Of a stretch of 64,000 nucleotides of DNA, positions 27,838 through 36,496 are shown one piece after another. A program made the position numbers and the translations under genes. This DNA comes from Bacteroidales bacterium (lineage in GTDB: Bacteria; Bacteroidota; Bacteroidia; Bacteroidales; G3-4614), in assembly GCA_015061035.1 (NCBI GenBank), contig SUXK01000004.1, forward strand, positions 186,001 to 250,000, in the 5' to 3' direction. Each line of letters begins with the position of its first letter. Position 1 is the stretch's first letter. The notes under the pieces are model-generated. The model saw only the letters and a list, made by a program, of their open reading frames with translations, was not told where the DNA came from and searched no databases.

Positions 27838-27845
27838 TAACTTTG
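27838..27845 (+). promoter_or_regulatory. -7 box upstream of prmC
   Basis: TAACTTTG matches the Bacteroidota -7 consensus and would give a start near 27852, 19 nt before the prmC ATG. The matching -33 region lies inside the ribD 5' end and is weak. Confidence 0.45.
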
Positions 27846-27870
27846 TATATTAAATTATCATCCTTCAAAT

Positions 27871-28710
27871 ATGAAAGATTCTATCAGATATATCGCAAAC
27901 CGCCTCTCTTCATATTACGATGCAAGGGAGTGCAACTCTATTGCTCGGTATATTGTTGAAGAGTTATCGGGCATGAGTTATACCGATATTTTGGTCAAAG
28001 ATACAAAATTTTCGGAAGTTGATAGAGAAAATATTGATGTTATAGTAAAAAGGTTGTTAAATGGAGAGCCTTTGCAATATATTTTAGGATACTCATACTT
28101 TTGCAACTTGAAGATTGGGGTTGACAATAATGTTCTTATTCCCCGCCCCGAAACCGATGAACTTTGCCATTTGATTATTGAGAGATACAAAGAGTCTGCT
28201 CCTAAGATTCTTGACGTTTGCTCGGGTAGCGGTTGTATTGCTCTGGCTCTTAAAAATGGTATTCCTGAAGCATGTGTTGAGGGCGTTGATATTTCACTTG
28301 GTGCGATTTCGGTTGCTCGTAAAAATGCAGAGAATCTAAATCTTGATGTTGAGTTTAATGAGTATGATGTTATTGCTGATACTCCAAAATTTATAAATAA
28401 TTACGATATAATCGTTAGTAATCCTCCTTATATTTGTCAATATGAGAAGGAAAATATGAAGAGTAATGTATTGGATAATGAGCCTCATATTGCCCTCTTT
28501 GTTAATGATGACAATCCTCTTATTTTTTACGATAAAATCGCAGAATTGGGATGTTTAATTTTAAAGAGTGGAGGTAACCTTTTCTTTGAGATTAATCCTT
28601 TGTTCTATAAAGAATTAACAGAAATACTCAAAACAAAAGGATATGTAAATATTGAGGTTATTGATGACATTAACGAACGTAAGAGATTTATTGCATGTAC
28701 GAAGATATAG
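27871..28710 (+). CDS. prmC: Release factor glutamine methyltransferase
   Basis: SAM-dependent N5-methylation of the GGQ glutamine in RF1 and RF2. 279 aa. An N-terminal helical domain (~1-85) precedes a Rossmann MTase with LDVCSGSGCIALAL (SAM motif I) and the substrate motif IVSNPPYICQYE. LIPRPETDELCHLI is the family-specific block before the MTase core. It overlaps recX by 16 bp, so prmC-recX-comF is probably one operon. Its RF2 substrate is encoded at 9.8-10.9 kb. Confidence 0.95.
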   Translation: MKDSIRYIANRLSSYYDARECNSIARYIVEELSGMSYTDILVKDTKFSEVDRENIDVIVKRLLNGEPLQYILGYSYFCNLKIGVDNNVLIPRPETDELCHLIIERYKESAPKILDVCSGSGCIALALKNGIPEACVEGVDISLGAISVARKNAENLNLDVEFNEYDVIADTPKFINNYDIIVSNPPYICQYEKENMKSNVLDNEPHIALFVNDDNPLIFYDKIAELGCLILKSGGNLFFEINPLFYKELTEILKTKGYVNIEVIDDINERKRFIACTKI

Positions 28711-29177
28711 AGAAGAGTAAACGAAGTATAGAGAAGAAGGAGGCTTTAAACAAATGTTGTATAATTTGCGCTAAGGCTGAATACTCTATTTGCGATATTA
28801 GAGAGAAACTCCGCAAATGGGGTATTGATTGCGACACCCAAAACGAAATAATCGAATATCTTTGCAAAAATAATTTTATAAATGAGGAGCGATATGCTGA
28901 GTGTTTTGTTTCGGAGAAATTCAGATTAAGCCACTGGGGACGTATTAAGATTGGTTATGCTCTAAGACAAAAAAAGGTTGCCGAAGAGTATATATCTTCG
29001 GCTATGGAAATTATTGATGAAAAGCAATATTTTGAAATTCTTAAACAACTTATCTTAAGTAAGAGCAAAGGCGATATTTTGGATTTTAAAAAGAGAGCGT
29101 CAGTTTATAATTTTGCTTTATCAAGAGGGTTTGAGGCAGAACTTATAAATAGAGCATTCAAGGAGATTAGTTGTTAG
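28695..29177 (+). CDS. recX: Regulatory protein RecX
   Basis: Modulator of RecA filament activity, 160 aa, all-helical with three repeated three-helix units. Recognised by CIICAKAEYSICDIREKL, FINEERYAECFVSEKFRLSHWGRIKIGYALRQKKV and the C-terminal repeat with FALSRGFEAELI. It starts inside the last codons of prmC (16-bp overlap). Candidate starts are ATG 28695 or slightly later Met codons. recA is not in the window, so any regulatory link is by analogy. The unusual pairing with prmC suggests simple co-transcription rather than shared function. Confidence 0.88.
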   Translation: MYEDIEKSKRSIEKKEALNKCCIICAKAEYSICDIREKLRKWGIDCDTQNEIIEYLCKNNFINEERYAECFVSEKFRLSHWGRIKIGYALRQKKVAEEYISSAMEIIDEKQYFEILKQLILSKSKGDILDFKKRASVYNFALSRGFEAELINRAFKEISC

Positions 29178-29193
29178 TTAAAATGATATTCTT

Positions 29194-29895
29194 ATGAAAA
29201 TAAGAGAGGTTATATCGGCTACTGTGGATTTGTTCTACCCCAGACTATGTGTGGTTTGCGGCACTGCTCTTACAAGTAGCGAGAAGCATATTTGCCCTTC
29301 GTGCATTGCCTCTCTTCCTCGCACAAATTTTCATACTGGATTGAGAAATATAGCAGAAGAGTCGTTTGCGGGCAAGGCTCACGCAAAGAGTGTATATTCA
29401 TGGTTCTTTCACTCTCACGAAAGCGAATTTGCGAAACTTATTTACAACTTTAAATACAGAGGCAATTACAACTTGGCTGAGTATTTAGGAGAGATGTATG
29501 CCAAAGAACTTTTAGCCGATAATATAGGTCTGAGTTTTGACTATATAATCCCTGTTCCTCTACACCCTAAGCGTAAAAAAAGTAGAGGGTACAACCAAAG
29601 TTTCTATATTGCAAAGGGTATTAGTAATGTGTTTGGTGGTGTTGTAAGAGAGGATATTTTATTGAGAAAGAGCGAAACAGAGTCGCAAACCAAGAAGATG
29701 CGATTTGATCGCTGGGAAAATATTAAAGATGCTTTTGAGACTACTCCTGCTACACTTGATGATATAGAGAAAGAGATTCTTATTGTGGATGATGTCACCA
29801 CAACTGGTGCTACTATTGCTGCCTGCATAATCTCTTTGCGTGAGTGCGGTTATAAAAATATTTCGGTACTCACTTTGGCGTATGCTAATAAATAG
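29194..29895 (+). CDS. ComF-family phosphoribosyltransferase-like protein
   Basis: 233 aa. An N-terminal zinc finger (CVVCGTALTSSEKHICPSC, residues ~16-34) is followed by a PRTase type I domain with the PRPP loop ILIVDDVTTTGATIAACI near residues 196-213. This matches ComFC/GntX-like proteins linked to DNA uptake or to nucleotide salvage. FHTGLRN and VPLHPKRKKSRGYNQSF are further family segments. It lies 16 bp downstream of recX in the same run. Competence genes are absent here, so a DNA-uptake role is not supported beyond family membership. Confidence 0.9.
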   Translation: MKIREVISATVDLFYPRLCVVCGTALTSSEKHICPSCIASLPRTNFHTGLRNIAEESFAGKAHAKSVYSWFFHSHESEFAKLIYNFKYRGNYNLAEYLGEMYAKELLADNIGLSFDYIIPVPLHPKRKKSRGYNQSFYIAKGISNVFGGVVREDILLRKSETESQTKKMRFDRWENIKDAFETTPATLDDIEKEILIVDDVTTTGATIAACIISLRECGYKNISVLTLAYANK

Positions 29896-29957
29896 TTATT
29901 AGTTGTCAACTAAAGTTGCCCCTACGTGGTAGTTGTCAGTTTTTAGTTGTTAGAAAT
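29896..29957. repeat. TAGTTGT(T/C)AG-type intergenic repeat
   Basis: Immediately after the comF stop come repeated units TTATTAGTTGTCAACTAA, GCCCCTACGTGGTAGTTGTCAG and TTTTAGTTGTTAG. Near copies occur at 32521-32577 and 42410-42520, each with a different fold-back insert next to a CCCTACG-like core (in the first two). No ORF is present. Confidence 0.6.
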
Positions 29958-30012
29958 ATTTTTACTTGAAAAATAATTTTATTTTTGCTTTCGCTATTTG
30001 CAGATTATTATG

Positions 30013-30020
30013 TAACTTTG
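30013..30020 (+). promoter_or_regulatory. -7 box upstream of pyrE
   Basis: TAACTTTG, a consensus -7 element 66 bp before the pyrE start. The upstream TTTG motifs are at 12 and 25 nt, neither ideal, so the complete promoter is uncertain. Confidence 0.4.
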
Positions 30021-30085
30021 ATTTTTAAATCAAATAGTGACTAAGAACAGAGGTTAGAAATATTAATTTTAAAAATATATTTATC

Positions 30086-30721
30086 ATGAATTCCGTTGAC
30101 AAATTATTGGCTAAAAAGTTATTAGGTATCAGTGCTGTTAAACTTCAACCTAAAAATCCTTTTACTTGGGCATCGGGATGGAAATCTCCTATCTATACCG
30201 ATAACAGAAAAACTTTATCGTTCCCTGATGTTAGAACTTTTGTTAAGATTGAACTTTCTCGCCTTATTGCCGAGAAATTTGAAGAGTTTGATGTTATTGC
30301 TGGTGTAGCAACTGGTGCTATTGCTCAAGGTGCTATGATTGCTGATGAACTTGGCATGCCTTATGTTTATATCCGTTCTGCTGCCAAAGATCATGGTATG
30401 GGTAACTTAATTGAGGGCGACATTAAACCTGGTCAAAAAGTTGTTGTTGTGGAAGACCTTATTTCAACTGGAGGTAGTAGTTTGAAGGCTGTTGAGGCTG
30501 TTCGCCAAGCAGGTTGCGAAGTTGTTGGTATGGTTGCTATCTTTACATATGGCTTCCCTCTTGCTGAAGAGAAATTTAAAGAGGCTGGTGTTACTCTATA
30601 TACTTTGAGCAACTACAACGCTGTATTGGAGGCTGCTGCTGAAACTGGTTATATCAACAGCGAGGATATTGAGACTCTTAAAGTCTGGAGAGAGAATCCA
30701 TCACAATGGATGCAAGAATAA
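30086..30721 (+). CDS. pyrE: Orotate phosphoribosyltransferase
   Basis: Converts orotate and PRPP to OMP in de novo pyrimidine synthesis. 211 aa. The PRPP-binding motif VVVVEDLISTGGSSLKAV is near residues 119-136. PFTWASGWKSPIYTDNR is the N-terminal substrate loop, and YVYIRSAAKDHGMGNLIEGD is the flexible catalytic loop with Lys and His. It begins a likely three-gene operon with an SRPBCC protein (24 bp) and argH (20 bp). The preceding 190 bp hold a dispersed repeat and a -7 box. ATCase (pyrBI) is at 41.0-42.4 kb. Confidence 0.96.
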   Translation: MNSVDKLLAKKLLGISAVKLQPKNPFTWASGWKSPIYTDNRKTLSFPDVRTFVKIELSRLIAEKFEEFDVIAGVATGAIAQGAMIADELGMPYVYIRSAAKDHGMGNLIEGDIKPGQKVVVVEDLISTGGSSLKAVEAVRQAGCEVVGMVAIFTYGFPLAEEKFKEAGVTLYTLSNYNAVLEAAAETGYINSEDIETLKVWRENPSQWMQE

Positions 30722-30745
30722 TCACAAAAGATTTAAATATTTTAA

Positions 30746-31162
30746 ATGAGTATAAGTAAATACGAAAGTTCTGTAAAGAGTGTAAACTCTCCTGTTGACG
30801 CAATTTATAACACCCTCTCTGACTTAAACAATATTGAGAGGGTTAAGGATAGAATCCCTGCCGACAAAGTTAAAGATATTAAATTTGACAGAGATAGTTG
30901 TTCGCTAAGGGTTGATCCTGTTGGAGAAGTTAAGTTTATAATCTGCGACAGAGAAGAGAATAAGACAGTTAAATTTACTGCCGAGAACTCTCCTCTACCT
31001 GTATTTATATGGATTCAGATGTTGCCTGTTACTGAAACTACTTCAAAAATTAAGGTTACATGCCACTTGGAACTTAATATGTTCTTACGAGGTATGGTGG
31101 GTAACAAAATTAAAGAGGGTATTGAGAGAATTGCAGATACTTTGGCTGCTATAAACTATTAA
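30746..31162 (+). CDS. SRPBCC-family (START-like) protein
   Basis: 138-aa small helix-grip protein, probably ligand-binding. Recognised by the N-terminal SKYESSVKSVNSPVDAIYNTLSD helix-strand pattern and the long C-terminal helix GNKIKEGIERIADTLAAINY that closes the cavity. Middle strands (CSLRVDPVGEVKFIICDRE, TSKIKVTCHLELNMFLRGM) fit CoxG/polyketide cyclase-like members. No catalytic residues can be assigned. It lies between pyrE and argH, a placement recurring in Bacteroidales, but the ligand is unknown. A link with pyrimidine or arginine metabolism is only suggested by position. Confidence 0.8.
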   Translation: MSISKYESSVKSVNSPVDAIYNTLSDLNNIERVKDRIPADKVKDIKFDRDSCSLRVDPVGEVKFIICDREENKTVKFTAENSPLPVFIWIQMLPVTETTSKIKVTCHLELNMFLRGMVGNKIKEGIERIADTLAAINY

Positions 31163-31182
31163 TCATATTCACAAAAAAAGAT

Positions 31183-32520
31183 ATGGCAGAGAAACTTTGG
31201 CAGAAAACCACTATTGTTAACTCAGAGATTGAGCGTTACACTGTTGGTTTGGATAGAGAGTTAGACCTGTTTCTTGCTCCATTTGATGTACTTGGCTCTA
31301 TTGCACACATAACTATGCTGGAGTCAATTGGGCTACTGACTGAGAGCGAACTTAAAACTTTAACAACTGAGTTACAAAATATTTACAAAACTACCCAAGA
31401 TGGCTCGTTTGTTATTGAAGAGGGCATTGAGGATGTTCACTCGCAAGTTGAACTCCTACTAACTCGAAAACTTGGAGATATTGGAAAGAAGATTCATAGT
31501 GGTCGTTCGCGTAATGACCAAGTTTTAGTTGACCTTAAACTCTTTATGCGTAGCGAGATTAAAGAGATTGTTACTTTATGCGACAAACTCTTTAAAACTC
31601 TTATTGCCCAAAGTGAGAACTACAAAGAGGTGCTTATGCCTGGATATACTCACTTGCAAGTTGCAATGCCATCTTCGTTTGGTTTATGGTTTGGGGCTTA
31701 TGCAGAGAGTATTGTTGATGACCTTAATGTTTTACAAGCAGCATATAAGGTTGTTAATCGCAACCCTCTTGGCTCTGCCGCCGGTTATGGTTCTTCGTTT
31801 CCTCTAAACAGAACTATGACTACAAACCTTTTAGGGTTTGACTCAATGAACTACAACGTGGTTTATGCTCAAATGAGCAGAGGTAAAACAGAGCGTATTG
31901 TTGCTACTGCTATGGCTTCTATTGCAGCAACTATTTCGAAACTTGCTTTTGATGCGTGTATGTTCAACTCTCAAAACTTTGGATTTATTCGTCTTCCTGA
32001 TGAATATACAACAGGCTCGAGCATTATGCCTCACAAAAAGAATCCTGATGTGTTTGAGTTAACTCGTGCTAAATGTAACAAACTTCAAGCATTGCCTTAT
32101 CAGATTACTCTGATTGCAAACAATCTGCCTTCGGGCTACTTCCGCGATATGCAACTTATTAAGGAGTCGTTCCTTCCTGCTTTTGCCGAACTTAAAGATT
32201 GCTTGATTATGACAACCGAAATGGTTAGATTAATTGAGATTAAAGAGGATATTATTGAGGACGACCGCTATAAATATGCGTTCAGTGTGGAGGAGGTAAA
32301 CCGCAGAGCAAAAGAGGGGACTCCTTTCCGTGATGCATACAAACAGGTTGGTATTGAGATTGAGCAAGGATGCTTTACTCCCAATAAAAATATTTGTCAT
32401 ACCCACGAAGGTAGTATAGGCAACTTATGCAACGACAAAATTGTTGAGTTAGAGGAGAGCATCATCAAAGGTTTTGCTTTTGACAAATACGAAAAGGCTC
32501 AAGAGGAGTTACTAAAGTAG
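31183..32520 (+). CDS. argH: Argininosuccinate lyase
   Basis: Last step of arginine synthesis: argininosuccinate to arginine and fumarate. 445 aa, fumarase/aspartase superfamily. The signature GSSIMPHKKNPD carries the catalytic Ser loop. HSGRSRNDQV (residues ~106-115) binds substrate, and MPGYTHLQVAMPSSFG holds the catalytic His. It is slightly shorter than E. coli ArgH (457). It sits 20 bp after the SRPBCC gene and is followed by a dispersed repeat rather than a terminator. Confidence 0.96.
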   Translation: MAEKLWQKTTIVNSEIERYTVGLDRELDLFLAPFDVLGSIAHITMLESIGLLTESELKTLTTELQNIYKTTQDGSFVIEEGIEDVHSQVELLLTRKLGDIGKKIHSGRSRNDQVLVDLKLFMRSEIKEIVTLCDKLFKTLIAQSENYKEVLMPGYTHLQVAMPSSFGLWFGAYAESIVDDLNVLQAAYKVVNRNPLGSAAGYGSSFPLNRTMTTNLLGFDSMNYNVVYAQMSRGKTERIVATAMASIAATISKLAFDACMFNSQNFGFIRLPDEYTTGSSIMPHKKNPDVFELTRAKCNKLQALPYQITLIANNLPSGYFRDMQLIKESFLPAFAELKDCLIMTTEMVRLIEIKEDIIEDDRYKYAFSVEEVNRRAKEGTPFRDAYKQVGIEIEQGCFTPNKNICHTHEGSIGNLCNDKIVELEESIIKGFAFDKYEKAQEELLK

Positions 32521-32577
32521 TTATTTATTGTTAGTTGTCGGCTTCGCCGCCCTACGGGTAGTTGTTAGTTGCGGAGA
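32521..32577. repeat. TAGTTGTTAG-type repeat with small hairpin
   Basis: TTATTTATTGTTAGTTGTC, then the fold-back GGCTTCGCC, then GCCCTACGGGTAGTTGTTAGTTG. Same plan as the element at 29896-29957: arms of TAGTTGTTAG around a fold-back followed by CCCTACG. Confidence 0.6.
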
Positions 32578-32584
32578 TTAAAAT

Positions 32585-33076
32585 ATGTTGAAAAAAAAGG
32601 TTATAACGCTTCTTTTTATAATTCTAATGATTTGTTGGGGGTGTTCAAGCATTAACGATGAAAGAATACCCCTTACAAGTGTTAGAATAGAGGTTACACT
32701 TGCTCAACAACAAAACTCAGAGTGGTGGGCTAATGCCCCTGCCACGCATGTCTCCTTCTTAAAGCCAAACATTCCATATGGTTTTCCATATACTATTTCT
32801 GCTACAACCGGTTATGGAGGAGTACTTCAAGTTTGTGGTTTTGATAATGAACTATTTGCTTTTGATTTGAGTTGCCCCTTTGAACACAACCCAAACATCA
32901 GAATTGCCATTAACGAATCTCTTAACGCTTATTGCAGAGAGTGTGGCTCTGTTTATGATGTTTTCTATGGTAGCGGAGCACCTATTGAAGGGCCTTCGGC
33001 TATAAACGGATATTCACTTCGAAAATACAATATTAGATATATTACAACAACAGGCTCTTATATGATTATAAATTAA
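32585..33076 (+). CDS. Lipoprotein with Rieske-like metal-binding motif
   Basis: 163 aa with a lipoprotein-type signal ending CWGC (Cys20 is the most likely lipidated residue; the -3 residue is Cys rather than Leu, so the lipobox is imperfect). The C-terminal half carries C97-P-F-E-H101 and C117-R-E-C120-G, spaced like the two metal-binding loops of Rieske domains but with Cys instead of the second His. FAFDLSCP before and GSVYDVFYGSGAPIEGP after it resemble Rieske flanks. Similar proteins recur in Bacteroidales as hypothetical lipoproteins. A zinc or iron site is likely, and a [2Fe-2S] Rieske cluster is doubtful. It lies 37 bp before the esterase. Confidence 0.65.
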   Translation: MLKKKVITLLFIILMICWGCSSINDERIPLTSVRIEVTLAQQQNSEWWANAPATHVSFLKPNIPYGFPYTISATTGYGGVLQVCGFDNELFAFDLSCPFEHNPNIRIAINESLNAYCRECGSVYDVFYGSGAPIEGPSAINGYSLRKYNIRYITTTGSYMIIN

Positions 33077-33113
33077 GAGTTTGTTATTTAAAGTCAATTA
33101 AAATCATCGCAAT

Positions 33114-35180
33114 ATGAAAAGTTTAAAGAGATTCTCAGTTTTGGTATTATCGCTTGTAATATCATTTTCGGTATATGCCGACAAAATTAAAGTTGCCTGC
33201 ATAGGCAATAGTGTTACATACGGACACCTACTCCCATATAGAGAGGATAACGCCTACCCTGCCCGATTGCAAAATCTACTGGGAGACAACTACATGGTTG
33301 GCAACTTTGGCAAGAGTGGTGCGACTCTGTTGAATAGAGGTCACCGCCCGTATATGGAACAAGATGAATTTAAAGAGGCTATGGCTTTTGAGGCTGATAT
33401 TGCTGTTATTCATTTAGGATTAAACGATACCGACCCCCGTAACTGGCCTAATTATAGTGATGACTTTGAGAAAGATTATTACACTTTAATTGACTCTATA
33501 AAGAGTTCAAATCCCAAATGTAAAGTTTGGATTTGCAAGATGTCGCCAATAACATACGAGCATAATAGATTTAAATCAGGTACTCGCGATTGGTACAGAG
33601 AGATTCAAAGCAGAATAGAGGATATTGCCAAGATTAAAGAGGTGGGATTGATTGACCTTCAAACTCCTCTTTACAACCTCCCTAATATGTTACCTGATGC
33701 TCTTCACCCAAACGTTGATGGTGCCAAGATTATTGCAAGGACTGTATATTCGGCTATTACTGGTAATTATGGTGGATTAAAAATGTCTCCTATGTACTCA
33801 GACAATATGGTATTGCAACGCAACACTCCTCTTGAGATTAAGGGTATTGCAAATGCAGAGGATAATGTAACTGTTACAATAGCAGACAAAAAATACAAAA
33901 CCAAGTGCGGAAAAGATGGCAAATGGAGTGTTACTATAAAACCTTTAAAAGCAGATACTGGTTATGTACTTACTGTTGCCACCAAAGAGAAGAGTTTAAC
34001 TTACTCAAATATTGCGGCTGGTGAGGTATGGTTGTGTTCAGGACAATCGAATATGGTATTCACTGTTGGCGAGAGTGCTACTGCCGAAGAGGATATTGCT
34101 ACTGCCGACAACTTTAATATCCGTCTCTTTAATATGCAACCTACATACTTAACTGATACTTCTACTTGGAGTATGACTTTCCTTGATTCGCTTAACCGAT
34201 TGGACTACTACAAACCTACCAAGTGGCAAGAGTGCAACGGTGAGAGTGTAAAATCGTTCTCGGCAGTTGGCTACCATTTTGCCAAAGCAGTGTCGGATTC
34301 ATTGAATGTTCCTGTTGGTGTGATATGCAATGCTATAGGAGGCTCAGGTGCTGAGGCGTGGATAAGCAGAGATATTCTTGAAATGGAGATTCCCGATATA
34401 TTCTATCACTGGACCAAGAGTGATTACATTCAGGATTGGGTTAGAGAGAGAGCAGAACTCAACTGTAAACGTTACGAAATCAAGAGACAACGCCACCCAT
34501 ACGAGCCATCGTACCTATATGCTGTAAATGAACTATGGATTAACGATTTCACCGTAAAAGGTATGCTTTGGTATCAGGGCGAGAGCAATGCTCATAATAT
34601 TGAGTTGCACGAAAAACTATTCCCTATGGTTGTTGAGAGTTGGCGTAAACAACAGAACAATCCCGAAATGCCATTCTACTTTGTGCAACTATCAAGTCTA
34701 AACCGTCCATCATGGTGCAGTTTCCGCAATAGCCAACGTATATTGAGCGAGACAATTCCTAATGTAGGGATGGTGGTTTCATCGGATAAAGGCGACTCTC
34801 TTGATGTTCATCCTAAACAAAAGAAGGAGATTGGTGCAAGACTTGCTCGTTTGGCTCTTAACAAAACATACAATATGAAGAAACTGACTCCTTGCGGACC
34901 TATGATTAAGAAGGTTGACTTTAAGAGGGGTGCTGCATACCCAACTTTTGAGTATGGCAAAGATTTAAGGGCAGAAAGTGGCGACACCATATTAGGTTTT
35001 GAGATTGCTGGAGAGGATAAGATATTCTACCCTGCTATTGTTGAGAACAACAAAGGTGAACTTAAAGTGTGGTGCGTAGAGGTTAAAGAGCCTAAATATA
35101 TCCGCTACGGATGGCAACCATACACCAACGCAAACCTTGTTAATGGTGACGGACTTCCCGCAAGTACGTTTAGGTATTAA
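33114..35180 (+). CDS. Two-domain SGNH esterase / sialate O-acetylesterase
   Basis: 688 aa exported enzyme (signal peptide ~1-22). Domain 1 (~25-215) is an SGNH/GDSL hydrolase: Ser33 in CIGNSVTYG, the GLND block (HLGLNDTDP) and the catalytic Asp-x-x-His in DALHPNVDG. Domain 2 (~220-688) is a sialate O-acetylesterase (SASA) type: GEVWLCSGQSNM with its Ser, NAIGGSGAEAWIS, MLWYQGESNA, and DSLDVHPKQKKEIG with the catalytic His. The combination suits removal of O-acetyl groups from sialic acids or acetylated glycans before sialidase action. The GH33 sialidase is at 52.5 kb. Location is periplasmic or outer surface, with no lipobox. Confidence 0.9.
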   Translation: MKSLKRFSVLVLSLVISFSVYADKIKVACIGNSVTYGHLLPYREDNAYPARLQNLLGDNYMVGNFGKSGATLLNRGHRPYMEQDEFKEAMAFEADIAVIHLGLNDTDPRNWPNYSDDFEKDYYTLIDSIKSSNPKCKVWICKMSPITYEHNRFKSGTRDWYREIQSRIEDIAKIKEVGLIDLQTPLYNLPNMLPDALHPNVDGAKIIARTVYSAITGNYGGLKMSPMYSDNMVLQRNTPLEIKGIANAEDNVTVTIADKKYKTKCGKDGKWSVTIKPLKADTGYVLTVATKEKSLTYSNIAAGEVWLCSGQSNMVFTVGESATAEEDIATADNFNIRLFNMQPTYLTDTSTWSMTFLDSLNRLDYYKPTKWQECNGESVKSFSAVGYHFAKAVSDSLNVPVGVICNAIGGSGAEAWISRDILEMEIPDIFYHWTKSDYIQDWVRERAELNCKRYEIKRQRHPYEPSYLYAVNELWINDFTVKGMLWYQGESNAHNIELHEKLFPMVVESWRKQQNNPEMPFYFVQLSSLNRPSWCSFRNSQRILSETIPNVGMVVSSDKGDSLDVHPKQKKEIGARLARLALNKTYNMKKLTPCGPMIKKVDFKRGAAYPTFEYGKDLRAESGDTILGFEIAGEDKIFYPAIVENNKGELKVWCVEVKEPKYIRYGWQPYTNANLVNGDGLPASTFRY

Positions 35181-35219
35181 GTCAAACTTTTATCCTCAAC
35201 CAATTACTATCAATAAAAT

Positions 35220-35257
35220 ATTAGACTAATTGGTCATATTGGACTAATTAGTCTAAT
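35220..35257. terminator. Bidirectional terminator (esterase / queA)
   Basis: Arms ATTAGACTAATTGGTC / GACTAATTAGTCTAAT, complementary except for one base, with a 6-nt loop. It lies between the convergent esterase and queA genes. A shorter related palindrome occurs near 58226-58245. Confidence 0.75.
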
Positions 35258-35278
35258 TTGTTAATAACGGGGATAATA

Positions 35279-36496
35279 TTACCTTAACAACAATGAGGAG
35301 TCGCCATAACTTAGGAAACGGAAGTTGTTTGCAAGGGCGTAATCGTAAATTTCTCGCCAACGCTCTCCGCCTATATAGGCCGATACCAATAATAGCAGGG
35401 TGCTTTTGGGTTGGTGGAAATTTGTGATTATTCCGTCAACTACTCTGAATTTATAACTTGGCACTATTATTATTTGTGTTGAGGTTACAAGTTGCATCAA
35501 GCCATTTTTCTTTAGATAGTTTACTATATTATGGAATGCCTCAGAGCGTGATATTTCAGAGGGAGAGTCGTAGGGCTGCCACTGCGACACCTTTAATGAC
35601 TCTGGGTTTTGTGGCTCTCTACCCAATGCTACTCCTATATGATATAGCGACTCTAAGGTACGTACTGATGTTGTTCCTACGGCTATTACGGTGCGATTTG
35701 TTGTTGCTATTTTTTCGATTACTTCGAGAGGAACTGATATTAATTCGGTATGCATATCGTGACCGCCTATGGTATCACTCTTTACAGGGCGGAATGTTCC
35801 TGCTCCTACATGCAAGGTTACTTCGGCGGTTTCTGTTCCACTATCTCGCAATGCATCAAACACTTGTGGGGTAAAATGCAACCCTGCTGTGGGTGCTGCA
35901 ACAGACCCCTCAATTTTTGAATATACGGTTTGATAGGTGGTTTTGTCGCTCTCCTCTGCATCACGGTTTAGGTATGGAGGTATTGGCAATTCACCTGCTG
36001 CATCTAATAATCGGGCAAAGGTAAATGAGGGGTTATCCCACGAAAAACGTATGGGTTGAGGTGAGCCTATACCTATTCGCTCGGCTGAGAAATTTACGGT
36101 TTCTCCGTCAAGTGTGATAGTGCGTGTGAGTTTTCCCTCTTTCCATTTTTTTGAGTTTCCAACCAAACACTCCCATATACATTCGGTTGTTGATTGAAAC
36201 GATAGTGCATAATCGACTGGGGTGTGTGGCTCTAAACAGAATATCTCTATTGAGGCTCCACTCTCTTTTTGAAAGTGTAGTCGTGCCTGTATTACTCTGG
36301 TATTATTAAATATCAAAAGTGAGTTCTCTGGCAGATGCGAAGGGAGTGCGTTAAACTTGTCTTCCGATATTACTCCGCCTTTGTATAATAGCAGTTTTGA
36401 TGTGTCGCGTTGGGGTAATGGAAATTTTGCTATTCGCTCATCGGGTAGCGGATAGTCATACGATTCCATCGATATTTTTTTATACTCTTTATCCAT
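35279..36496 (-). CDS. queA: tRNA preQ1(34) S-adenosylmethionine ribosyltransferase-isomerase
   Basis: Transfers the ribosyl part of SAM to preQ1 in tRNA to give epoxyqueuosine. 405 aa, longer than E. coli QueA (356) mainly through loops. Family segments are YDYPLPDERIAKFPLPQRD at the N-terminus, LLIFNNTRVIQARL, SVAAPTAGLHFT, TLHVGAGTFRPVKSD and IITNFHQPKSTLLLLVSA. Its ATG shares bases with the apbE stop (TAATG), so the two are translationally coupled. The pairing of queA with apbE in one operon is probably incidental. Confidence 0.95.
   Translation of the reverse strand: MDKEYKKISMESYDYPLPDERIAKFPLPQRDTSKLLLYKGGVISEDKFNALPSHLPENSLLIFNNTRVIQARLHFQKESGASIEIFCLEPHTPVDYALSFQSTTECIWECLVGNSKKWKEGKLTRTITLDGETVNFSAERIGIGSPQPIRFSWDNPSFTFARLLDAAGELPIPPYLNRDAEESDKTTYQTVYSKIEGSVAAPTAGLHFTPQVFDALRDSGTETAEVTLHVGAGTFRPVKSDTIGGHDMHTELISVPLEVIEKIATTNRTVIAVGTTSVRTLESLYHIGVALGREPQNPESLKVSQWQPYDSPSEISRSEAFHNIVNYLKKNGLMQLVTSTQIIIVPSYKFRVVDGIITNFHQPKSTLLLLVSAYIGGERWREIYDYALANNFRFLSYGDSSLLLR

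Noticed and set aside
33114..35180. Part of a polysaccharide utilisation locus
   Set aside because: No SusC/SusD pair, sensor or other CAZyme genes adjoin the esterase, and flanking genes are housekeeping.
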